Shown here piece by piece: positions 14,784 through 20,821 of a DNA stretch of 20,821 nt. The notes below the pieces were generated by a model, which had not been told where the DNA came from, made no database searches, and saw nothing but the letters and a program-made list of their open reading frames with translations. Every line of letters starts with the position of its first letter. The stretch's first letter is position 1. Made by a program: the position numbers and the translations under genes. The stretch spans positions 1-20,821 of the forward strand of contig DHRN01000017.1 of assembly GCA_002411175.1 (NCBI GenBank), given 5' to 3'. The DNA comes from Anaerolineaceae bacterium UBA5311. GTDB lineage: Bacteria; Chloroflexota; Anaerolineae; Anaerolineales; Anaerolineaceae.

Positions 14784-16145
14784 TTATTTCGCGCCGTTGT
14801 TCAGATTCCTGCGCATGGTGAAGCGCAAAACCTCACGATTAATTTCTTTCAATTTTTCGACCAACTCAGGCTGCTCGCCTTGCTCTTCTATCTGGGAAAT
14901 CAACCCCGACAGTGTTTGGTTGAATTCATCGTTAACCGTATCGCCAGCTTCATTGAGGATCTGTGACCGTTCTTCCTCATTTCCGGCTTGCAACAACGAT
15001 TCAATAATCTGAATCGCCGCACCACCGCTGCTGGCTGCACGCAGTATTGACACTATTCGAACCAATTTCTCGAGTTTTTCCGAATCGTTTTCCTCTTGCG
15101 CTTTGGCAGCAACCTGGTTGAGCACTTCGGTGAAAGCCTGGTTTACCAGGGGCAGAGCTTCCTGGGTTGCCTTCTCGATATCTTCTGAGGCTAAAAGCTC
15201 TTCCAGCAAACTTTCCGCATCCGCAACCTGCGCAGCGAGCGCTTTATCGATTGCTTCGACAACGGTAAGCAGCTTTTCGCGCAATGCTTCCAGTTCACCC
15301 TTCTGATCGCCTTGCCTGGTCTCGATCAGATCGGTCAGGTTTTGGAAGAAGGTGTAATCCAGCCCGCTTCGGACCATCGATGCAATCGTGGTCAGGCGGA
15401 TTTCGCTATCCGCGTTTTTGATAAGCAGTTCCAGCAGGTTTTCCCGGGTGATGCCGTCTTTACTCAGTTCCTGGAGCTCAGTAATCGCCGCCCTGGATTC
15501 CTCCGCTTCGTGTGCAGCCGCCTTTCCAAGGGTCGAGTGTTCGAGCAAGGCTTCATGTAAATGGGAAAGCGCGTGTACAGACTGCTGATCGCCAGCTGCA
15601 GCGGATGCCTGGGCAAGTCTTGAAAGCAGGATGAAGAGTTCTTCATCGATTTTTTCGTCATTCTGAGCGATTTGCTCCGCCTGGGATTCAGGGCTGAGAT
15701 TGACAAGCTGCTGCAACAGAAGCAGTTTCTCCTGTTGAGCTTTCATCATCTCAGGAGTGATGCCATCCGCTTCGAGGATCGTTTCGAGCAGCCGCTGCCT
15801 TGTCAGCATGGTTTGAGGTTTAAAAAGATAAGCTTTGCGTTTCTCCGGAGGCAGGTCGTCCATCACTTTTTTGATCAGGGGACCAATGGTTTTTTCCTGC
15901 TCTGTGACCGGGGTGTGAAGTTCCGGTGGAAAGTATGTGAGCAGCAGCTCGTTATCAGGGTCGTGGTAAACAATCGGTGTGGGGTAGATACCCTGGTAGT
16001 GGCAATTGGGGCAGTGGATCGCATTGGCAGTACCAGAAAGCAGGTTTTCTTTCGCTTCGGGATTCGTGTTCAGATCGAACAGGCGGGTGAGGTCGATCAG
16101 GACCGGTTGTCGGCAATTGGGGCATGGGACGCTGGTTTTAGCCAT
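14784..16145 (-). CDS. CpXC-domain zinc-ribbon protein with long helical tail
   Basis: A 453-residue cytoplasmic protein. The N-terminal domain has two CPNC knuckles (C8/C11 and C45/C48), the signature of the CpXC domain, a probable zinc ribbon of unknown function. From about residue 110 to the end the sequence is rich in Glu, Leu, Ala, Gln and Lys with few Pro or Gly, so it is likely helical, possibly coiled coil or helical repeats. No signal peptide or membrane segment. It is a single-gene unit, convergent on the fem operon and divergent from the sugar importer. The ribosome site is weak (GAG about 9 nt upstream). The family is often found in Firmicutes and Chloroflexota; no reaction is known to me. 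Confidence 0.8.
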   Translation of the reverse strand: MAKTSVPCPNCRQPVLIDLTRLFDLNTNPEAKENLLSGTANAIHCPNCHYQGIYPTPIVYHDPDNELLLTYFPPELHTPVTEQEKTIGPLIKKVMDDLPPEKRKAYLFKPQTMLTRQRLLETILEADGITPEMMKAQQEKLLLLQQLVNLSPESQAEQIAQNDEKIDEELFILLSRLAQASAAAGDQQSVHALSHLHEALLEHSTLGKAAAHEAEESRAAITELQELSKDGITRENLLELLIKNADSEIRLTTIASMVRSGLDYTFFQNLTDLIETRQGDQKGELEALREKLLTVVEAIDKALAAQVADAESLLEELLASEDIEKATQEALPLVNQAFTEVLNQVAAKAQEENDSEKLEKLVRIVSILRAASSGGAAIQIIESLLQAGNEEERSQILNEAGDTVNDEFNQTLSGLISQIEEQGEQPELVEKLKEINREVLRFTMRRNLNNGAK

Positions 16146-16220
16146 AAGTGTTACTCATTTCTGTTTTTTAGTGTTTCAGCGATTATAACATCGCGATAAT
16201 CAAACTACAGCCGATGTATG

Positions 16221-16241
16221 TTAATACCTTATTTGTATTAA
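16221..16241. promoter_or_regulatory. Palindromic operator candidate
   Basis: TTAATAC (16221-16227) and GTATTAA (16235-16241) are perfect inverted 7-mers around a 7-bp spacer, 28 bp upstream of the putative -35 of the sugar importer. The size and symmetry suit a dimeric regulator, acting on the importer, the divergent CpXC gene, or both. No regulator gene is in the window. Confidence 0.4.
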
Positions 16242-16268
16242 AAGATTTATCAAATTAATGTGTTTTTT

Positions 16269-16297
16269 TTCACGTTTTTGTGTAGATGCGATATAAT
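16269..16297 (+). promoter_or_regulatory. Promoter of the sugar ABC importer operon
   Basis: TATAAT at 16292-16297 is a perfect -10. TTCACG at 16269-16274, 17 bp upstream, is a 4/6 match to the -35. This predicts a leader of about 110 nt before the binding-protein ATG. Confidence 0.6.
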
Positions 16298-16304
16298 CTG
16301 ACTA

Positions 16305-16323
16305 TTGGGGTAAAAAACCCCAA
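16305..16323 (+). other. Hairpin at the 5' end of the importer mRNA
   Basis: TTGGGG / CCCCAA pair around an A-rich 7-nt loop (16311-16317), starting almost at the predicted transcription start. There is no following T-run, so it is not a terminator; a 5' stem-loop of this kind could protect the message. Confidence 0.45.
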
Positions 16324-16415
16324 ACTTTCAGGCGGCTTAGTTTCGGTCTTTTATGAGCTATATGTCGGAAGTTCAGAGATCGCGTCTAATCGCAACAAAC
16401 CATCAAGGAGAAGAT

Positions 16416-17555
16416 ATGAAACGTTTTAAATTCTTGTTCACCCTCGCATCTGTTCTCATCATTGCGAGCATGGTTCTGGGTGCCTGCACAACCGCGCCCC
16501 AGGAGCCTGTCGATTCAGAGCAACCACCAGCTGGTGAAGAACTGGCTGTAGGCATTGTGCTCCCCACCAAGGACGAACCCCGCTGGATCCAGGATGAGAC
16601 CCGCTTTAAGGATGCCCTCACCCAGCAAGGTTACTCCGTAGAAATTCTGTTCAGCCAGGGCGACCCTGCCCGTGAAAAGCAAAACGTTGAAACCCTGATT
16701 TCCAAGGGAATCAAAGTTTTGATAATCTGCCCCCATGACGGTACCGCTGCCGCGGCAGCTGCTGAAGCAGCCCGGGATGCAGGCGTGAAAGTGGTCTCTT
16801 ACGACCGCCTGATTCTCGATACCGACGCCGTCGATTATTATGTCACTTTCGACTCAGTTGCCGTTGGTGAAGCCCAGGCTCAATACCTGGTTGATAACGC
16901 CAGTGGAACCGGTCTGCCGCTCTATCTGTATGCTGGCGCTTCCTCCGACAACAACGCTTTCTTGTTCTTTGAAGGCGCATGGAACGTGCTGCAGCCCAAG
17001 ATAGCAGACGGAACTTTTGTGATTAAAAACTCCGCGGAAGCTGTCGCCCTGCAGGACAAAGCCACGCTGACCCGTGATGAAATGGGCAGAATCCTCGGTC
17101 AGGTCACAACCAACTGGGATTTCAATGTCGCCAAGGGTTTGGCTGAAGCCAACCTGACGGCTGCTGCCGCTGAGGACAAGGGCGAAGTATTCATCCTTGC
17201 TCCAAACGACGGCACCGCCCGCGCTATTGCTGATGCCTTTGCCGCTGACACAGATGTGACCAAATACTACGTTACCGGTCAGGATGCCGAAAAAGCCTCT
17301 GTTCAGTACATCATCGACGGTTTGCAATCCATGACTGTTTTGAAAGACGTTCGCACCCTGGTTGCTGATGCCATCGCAGCTGCGGTTGCATTCCTCGACG
17401 GACGAACCCCCGAAGAGACTGCCACCTACAATAACAATGTCATCGACGTACCCGCCAAACCATCGGCTGTGGTCACCGTCACTCAGGACAATGTCAAAGC
17501 CACCGTTATCGATTCTGGCTACTATCCTGCCAGCGATTTCACTGGTTTAGAGTAA
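16416..17555 (+). CDS. chvE: Sugar ABC transporter substrate-binding lipoprotein, ChvE-like
   Basis: A 379-residue lipoprotein that captures a monosaccharide outside the membrane and passes it to the permease. The signal peptide MKRFKFLFTLASVL... ends in the lipobox VLGAC (C24), followed by an acidic, proline-rich linker. The mature part is a type I periplasmic binding fold: AVGIVLPTKDEPRW, the VLIICPHDGTAAA strand-helix, SYDRLILDTDAVDYYVTFD and ILAPNDGTARAIADA. These resemble the multiple-monosaccharide binding protein ChvE and the xylose protein XylF; the exact sugar cannot be fixed. The start at 16416 has AAGGAG at 5-nt spacing; an in-frame ATG at 16353 would bury the signal peptide. First gene of a three-gene importer. 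Confidence 0.9.
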   Translation: MKRFKFLFTLASVLIIASMVLGACTTAPQEPVDSEQPPAGEELAVGIVLPTKDEPRWIQDETRFKDALTQQGYSVEILFSQGDPAREKQNVETLISKGIKVLIICPHDGTAAAAAAEAARDAGVKVVSYDRLILDTDAVDYYVTFDSVAVGEAQAQYLVDNASGTGLPLYLYAGASSDNNAFLFFEGAWNVLQPKIADGTFVIKNSAEAVALQDKATLTRDEMGRILGQVTTNWDFNVAKGLAEANLTAAAAEDKGEVFILAPNDGTARAIADAFAADTDVTKYYVTGQDAEKASVQYIIDGLQSMTVLKDVRTLVADAIAAAVAFLDGRTPEETATYNNNVIDVPAKPSAVVTVTQDNVKATVIDSGYYPASDFTGLE

Positions 17556-17570
17556 TAGCACCAAGTAAAC

Positions 17571-17604
17571 TAAGGCAGTGACTGGTAAGCCGGTCACTGC
17601 CTTA
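17571..17604 (+). other. Intercistronic stem-loop between binding protein and ATPase genes
   Basis: TAAGGCAGTGAC and GTCACTGCCTTA pair perfectly over 12 bp; one G-U and two G-C pairs extend the stem to 15 bp, with a TAAG loop. The hairpin starts 15 nt after the binding-protein stop and ends 27 nt before the ATPase start. No U-run follows. Such structures protect the upstream message from 3' decay or attenuate transcription, giving more binding protein than membrane components, as is known for the malE-malF gap. Confidence 0.85.
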
Positions 17605-17631
17605 ATCATCTTTGTTGCACTGGAGCTGCCT

Positions 17632-19155
17632 ATGCAGACCCCTATTCTTGAAATGAAATCCATCACCAAGGAGTTCCCCGGCGTCAGAGCTTTGGATAAC
17701 GTCACCTTTAGCGTACGGCAAGGTGAAATCCACTGCCTGGTCGGCGAGAACGGCGCGGGCAAATCGACACTGGTGAAGGTCTTAAGCGGAGTGCATCCTT
17801 ATGGCACCTATTCCGGTGAAATTTTTATTGAAGGAGAATTGCAAACATTCAACAGCATTCGCGAAAGCGAAAAGGCAGGAATAGCAATTATCTACCAGGA
17901 ATTAGCGTTAATCCCGGAATTATCCGTTTACGAAAATATTTTTTTAGGCAACGAAATTACCGACGGCATGGTCATCGATTCGAACGAGTCGATATCACAG
18001 GCTGTTGATATCTTGAAAAAAGTTGGGCTGGATGTCAATCCATTGACAAAAATAAAGAACCTGGGCGTTGGAAAACAACAACTGGTTGAGATTGCCAAGG
18101 CGTTAAAAAAAGATGTCAAAATTCTGATCCTCGACGAACCTACCGCGGCACTGAATGAAAATGACAGCGATAACCTCTTGAATTTAATTCGGGGGCTTAA
18201 GGAACAAGGGGTCACCTGTATCCTCATCTCTCATAAATTGCGCGAGGTTCTCGAAATCGCCGATACTATCACCGTCCTGCGGGACGGTAGAACAGTGGTC
18301 ACGCTGGATGCCCACAAGGATGTGGTTAACGAGCCGGTTCTGATCAAACACATGGTGGGACGATCGATTGATAATGTTTACCCCAAACGCGAGAAAATTC
18401 AACCTGGCAAGGAAGTGCTCAGGCTCGAAAACTGGAGCGCATTTTCATATAACCTCGGCAGGGATATTCTCAAGAATATCAATATCAACGTGCATGAGGG
18501 TGAAATTGTCGCCATCGCTGGTTTGATGGGATCGGGTCGGACTGAATTGGCAAAAAGTGTCTTTGGAAACGCGGATGGTTATCGCCTTAGCGGTAAAGTG
18601 TTTATCAATGGTGTCGAAGAAAAATTTCGCGACCCCGGAGATGCAATTAAAGCCTCAATGGCTTATGTTACCGAAGATCGAAAAGCTAACGGCTTGATCC
18701 TGATTGATGATGTAAAGCACAACATCAGCCTGGCAAACCTTAATGAGATAGTGACCGGCGGCGTGATCAACGAAAACGAAGAAATTTTGGTCGCGAACAG
18801 ATACCGCGAACAGCTCGACATCAGGACGCCCAGCATCCAGCAAAAGGTGCGCAACCTCAGCGGTGGCAATCAGCAAAAGGTCTCGCTGGGAAAATGGTTG
18901 TTTGTGCATCCTGACATCCTCATTTTGGATGAGCCTACACGCGGGATTGATGTTGGCGCCAAGTATGAAATTTATACAATTATGAATTCGTTGGTACAAC
19001 AGGGCATGAGTATTCTGATGATCTCATCCGAGCTGCCCGAAATCCTCGGTATGAGTGACCGAATCTATGTCATGTCAGCTGGGAAAATTAATGGTGAGAT
19101 GCTGGTTGAAGATGCTACGCAAGAAAACATCATGCAACTGGCAGTTGATTATTAG
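17632..19155 (+). CDS. gguA: Sugar ABC transporter ATPase with two nucleotide-binding domains, GguA-like
   Basis: A 507-residue protein made of two fused ABC domains, as in the carbohydrate-uptake group 2 importers (GguA, XylG, RbsA, MglA). Domain 1 has Walker A GENGAGKST (38-46), a signature-like LGVGKQQ (144-150) and Walker B ILILDEPTAAL (164-174). Domain 2 has a degenerate Walker A, GLMGSGRT, with R303 in place of lysine (normal for this group), a full LSGGNQQ signature (409-415) and ILILDEPTRGIDVG. ATP is therefore probably hydrolysed at one composite site. The start at 17632 has GGAG 6 nt upstream; a longer in-frame start at 17578 lies inside the hairpin stem. The permease gene follows closely. 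Confidence 0.93.
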   Translation: MQTPILEMKSITKEFPGVRALDNVTFSVRQGEIHCLVGENGAGKSTLVKVLSGVHPYGTYSGEIFIEGELQTFNSIRESEKAGIAIIYQELALIPELSVYENIFLGNEITDGMVIDSNESISQAVDILKKVGLDVNPLTKIKNLGVGKQQLVEIAKALKKDVKILILDEPTAALNENDSDNLLNLIRGLKEQGVTCILISHKLREVLEIADTITVLRDGRTVVTLDAHKDVVNEPVLIKHMVGRSIDNVYPKREKIQPGKEVLRLENWSAFSYNLGRDILKNININVHEGEIVAIAGLMGSGRTELAKSVFGNADGYRLSGKVFINGVEEKFRDPGDAIKASMAYVTEDRKANGLILIDDVKHNISLANLNEIVTGGVINENEEILVANRYREQLDIRTPSIQQKVRNLSGGNQQKVSLGKWLFVHPDILILDEPTRGIDVGAKYEIYTIMNSLVQQGMSILMISSELPEILGMSDRIYVMSAGKINGEMLVEDATQENIMQLAVDY

Positions 19156-19164
19156 GAGATGCCT

Positions 19165-20376
19165 GTGGAAGATTCAAAACAATCCAACAATATAAGAAAC
19201 CAGTTTAAGAACCTGGTGGATATCGTGAAAGTGAACATTAGCGATTATTTCATGTTTTTCGCGCTTGTTATCATTATGATTATCTTCACGATCACTACAG
19301 ACGGCGTATTCATCTCCTCTCGAAATATCAGCAATTTAATCAACCAGATGGGTTATATCGCTGTGCTGGCAGTTGGCATGACCCTGATCATCGTTATTCG
19401 CCATATCGAACTTTCAGTTGGATACCTGGCTGGTTTCCTGGGCGCCTTTGCTGCCATCGCGATGACTTTTTGGGGCTGGCCTGTGTATGCAGTTATTCCG
19501 GTGGTGATGATTTTGGGAATGCTGGCAGGGATGCTCACCGCGACCCCTGTTGCCAGGCTCGGGGTTCCAGCCTTTGTTTCCACGATGGCTGCCGGGTTGA
19601 TTTATCGGGGAGCGCTGCTGCTGGTTACCATGGGTACCGGCACGATTGTTATCCGCGACCCGGTTTTCAATGCGATTGGCAACGGATTCATCCCTGACCT
19701 ACCCCTCGAAGGTCTGCTGCCGGGACGGCATAAACTCACTCTGCTGATTGGGTTGATCGCGATCATCTTGTCTATCGTCACCTCGATTAAAAACCGCAAA
19801 ACCAAGCTATCGTACAACTTTTCGGTTCCCCGGACAAGCCTGTTTATATTGCAGCTGGTGTTGGTCTCAGGATTGATTGGATACGTCTCATGGATCCTTT
19901 CCGGTTATAACGGTATCTCATGGAGTTTGGTAATCCTGCTGCTGGTGGTGATCGTATTCCAGTTCATCACCACAAAAACACCGCTTGGGCGTCATATTTA
20001 CGCCGTGGGTGGCAACCCTGAGGCAGCTGAATTGAGCGGTATTAGCGTATCAAAGATTACCTACATCGTTTTCGCCGCGATGGGATTGTTGTCTTCGCTT
20101 TCGGGTATTATGTATGCTTCGCGCTTGCGCTCCGCCACGACGACAGCAGGGCTCGGCTTCGAGACAGACGCAATCGCGGCTGCCTTCGTTGGCGGCGTCT
20201 CAGCGGCTGGCGGGGTGGGTACGATCATCGGTTCGATCATTGGTGCGTTGGTGATGATGTCTCTGACCAGCGGGATGAACCTGATGGGTATCGATATTTC
20301 CATCCAGTACATCGTTCGCGGAGCTGTGCTCGTGCTGGCGGTGGTGTTTGACCGGATTACCCGCAAAGATAAATAA
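19165..20376 (+). CDS. gguB: Sugar ABC transporter permease, GguB/XylH-like
   Basis: A 403-residue membrane protein forming the channel of the importer, with about ten hydrophobic segments. NISNLINQMGYIAVLAVGMTLIIV near the start, the cytoplasmic coupling motif GGNPEAAELSGI (about 282-293) and the closing AAAFVGGVSAAGGVGTIIGS are typical of the RbsC/XylH family. The hydrophilic loop around residues 206-222 fits the longer GguB/XylH subtype. Two starts are possible: ATG 19159, which touches the GGAG with no spacing, and GTG 19165, 6 nt after that GGAG. I prefer the GTG. No regulator or sugar kinase gene follows, and no clear terminator is seen after the stop. Confidence 0.92.
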   Translation: MEDSKQSNNIRNQFKNLVDIVKVNISDYFMFFALVIIMIIFTITTDGVFISSRNISNLINQMGYIAVLAVGMTLIIVIRHIELSVGYLAGFLGAFAAIAMTFWGWPVYAVIPVVMILGMLAGMLTATPVARLGVPAFVSTMAAGLIYRGALLLVTMGTGTIVIRDPVFNAIGNGFIPDLPLEGLLPGRHKLTLLIGLIAIILSIVTSIKNRKTKLSYNFSVPRTSLFILQLVLVSGLIGYVSWILSGYNGISWSLVILLLVVIVFQFITTKTPLGRHIYAVGGNPEAAELSGISVSKITYIVFAAMGLLSSLSGIMYASRLRSATTTAGLGFETDAIAAAFVGGVSAAGGVGTIIGSIIGALVMMSLTSGMNLMGIDISIQYIVRGAVLVLAVVFDRITRKDK

Positions 20377-20404
20377 TTCGTCATCGAGCAATTTCCAAAG
20401 GTCG

Positions 20405-20503
20405 TTCACACTCCGGCGACGCCATCTTTCGTAGGGAATGTGCAGCGCGCGTTCCGGCGAAGCCATTTTTTCGTAGGGGGAGACGTTTGTACCTGCGAAG
20501 CCG
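20405..20503 (+). repeat. Dispersed-repeat cluster, left part
   Basis: Two degenerate copies of the core found at 34-62 lie in the same orientation: 20411-20437 (CTCCGGCGACGCCATC, then TTTCGTAGGGA) and 20451-20478 (GTTCCGGCGAAGCCAT, then TTTTTCGTAGGG). They are followed by GAGACGTTTGTACC (20480-20493) and a shorter GCGAAGCC echo. No open reading frame here looks coding. Confidence 0.75.
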
Positions 20504-20552
20504 TGTATTGAGGGGGTTGTGACATTGGTATGACGGCGATGTTGCATCCCCT

Positions 20553-20592
20553 CAATCCGCCGACCACAACGACCACATACAACGGCGGATTG
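20553..20592. repeat. Inverted repeat, 10-bp arms
   Basis: CAATCCGCCG (20553-20562) and CGGCGGATTG (20583-20592) are perfect complements with a 20-bp gap. The right side also pairs with a later block: ATTGGAGG (20589-20596) against CCTCCAAT (20631-20638), so two alternative hairpins compete for the same bases. Confidence 0.7.
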
Positions 20593-20652
20593 GAGGCGCA
20601 ATATACTCTTGTCAATGGAAATATTCGGCACCTCCAATCTCGCCCTACGGGT

Positions 20653-20681
20653 GTTCGCGGGACGGCATGGCAGCCGCGAAC
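20653..20681. repeat. Small inverted repeat, 8-bp arms
   Basis: GTTCGCGG (20653-20660) and CCGCGAAC (20674-20681) are perfect complements around 13 bp. It is part of the non-coding mosaic after the importer operon and has no T-run, so it is not an obvious terminator. Confidence 0.6.
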
Positions 20682-20702
20682 GGGGATCAGGAACCAGGTT
20701 TT

Positions 20703-20730
20703 GTCATTCTGAACGTAGTGAAGAATCTGA
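20703..20730 (+). repeat. GTCATTCTGAAC-type intergenic repeat
   Basis: The stretch GTCATTCTGAACGTAGTGAA followed by GAATCTGA resembles a short imperfect palindrome (TTCT...AGAA) that I know as a common intergenic repeat in many environmental bacterial genomes, including Chloroflexota. Its function is not established. Confidence 0.55.
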
Positions 20731-20754
20731 ACCTTTGCCAACAGGAAGCTTACC

Positions 20755-20821
20755 GACTTCGCCGGAACGGGACGAGCCACGTTCCCTACGAAAAGATGGC
20801 TTTCGCCGGTACAAACGTCTC
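20755..20821 (-). repeat. Dispersed-repeat cluster, right part (inverted)
   Basis: Two copies of the core lie in the opposite orientation to the left part: 20755-20773 (GACTTCGCCGGAACGGGAC) and 20784-20809 (CCCTACGAAAAGATGGCTTT, then CGCCGG). The last 14 bases, GGTACAAACGTCTC (20808-20821), are the exact reverse complement of 20480-20493, so the stretch 20480-20821 is bounded by inverted repeats. The window ends inside the repeat. Confidence 0.75.

Noticed and set aside
16353..16415. Longer start for the sugar-binding protein
   Set aside because: It would place 21 hydrophilic residues before a normal lipoprotein signal peptide and has no Shine-Dalgarno, while 16416 has AAGGAG at 5 nt.
17578..17631. 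Longer start for the double-ABC ATPase
   Set aside because: The start codon is inside the 15-bp hairpin, and the added residues do not belong to the family; 17632 has GGAG at 6 nt.
20200..20780. Two minus-strand open frames (145 and 124 codons) over the permease end and repeat region
   Set aside because: They run through repeats and antisense to the permease and show no domain pattern or ribosome site.

Overview
The window is bacterial chromosome from an organism that looks like a member of the Chloroflexota, probably class Anaerolineae. This rests on the gene mix (CpXC-domain protein, UMF1-type transporter, ChvE/Ggu sugar transporter, FemABX pair beside a polyprenyl-phosphate sugar transferase) and on intergenic repeats of a style I associate with that group. 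It is an inference and no marker gene fixes the taxon. Most genes are ordinary and intact. There is no tRNA, rRNA, CRISPR array, transposase or phage gene.

Layout. 1-246: repeat DNA, a nearly perfect 59-bp-armed inverted repeat followed by a second tandem copy of a 64-bp unit. 247-2504 (minus): holB (DNA polymerase III delta') and chrA (chromate-type transporter), overlapping by 4 bp. 2505-2674: divergent promoter region. 2675-5569 (plus): a P-type Ca2+-ATPase closed by a clear intrinsic terminator. 5757-8112 (plus): a UMF1/Atg22-type MFS transporter and galE, 1 nt apart. 8116-8959 (minus): a VOC/PhnB-like protein and a SnoaL-like protein, 1 nt apart. 9111-9428 (plus): a small unrecognised protein with its own -10 box.

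9587-14573 (plus): a tight five-gene run made of ridA, an ExoA-like GT2 glycosyltransferase, a polyprenyl glycosylphosphotransferase and two tandem FemABX-family aminoacyl transferases. The logical reading is a cell-envelope assembly module: lipid-linked sugar priming, sugar extension, then aminoacyl or acyl modification. Directly after it lies what appears to be an N-terminal scrap of a D-cysteine desulfhydrase/ACC-deaminase-like gene, cut at the predicted PLP-lysine position where a bidirectional terminator begins.

14784-16145 (minus): a CpXC zinc-ribbon protein with a long helical C-terminal part. 16416-20376 (plus): a complete sugar ABC importer (lipoprotein binding protein, double-ATPase, permease; ChvE-GguA-GguB type). 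It has a promoter, a palindromic operator candidate, a 5' leader hairpin and a strong stem-loop between the binding-protein and ATPase genes. 20377-20821: about 445 bp of mosaic repeat DNA sharing its core with the left-end repeat.

I found no convincing new defence or mobile system. The parts best worth a second look are the envelope cassette with its odd cysteine-capped RidA, the gene remnant at 14572-14700, and the dispersed repeat family at both ends.
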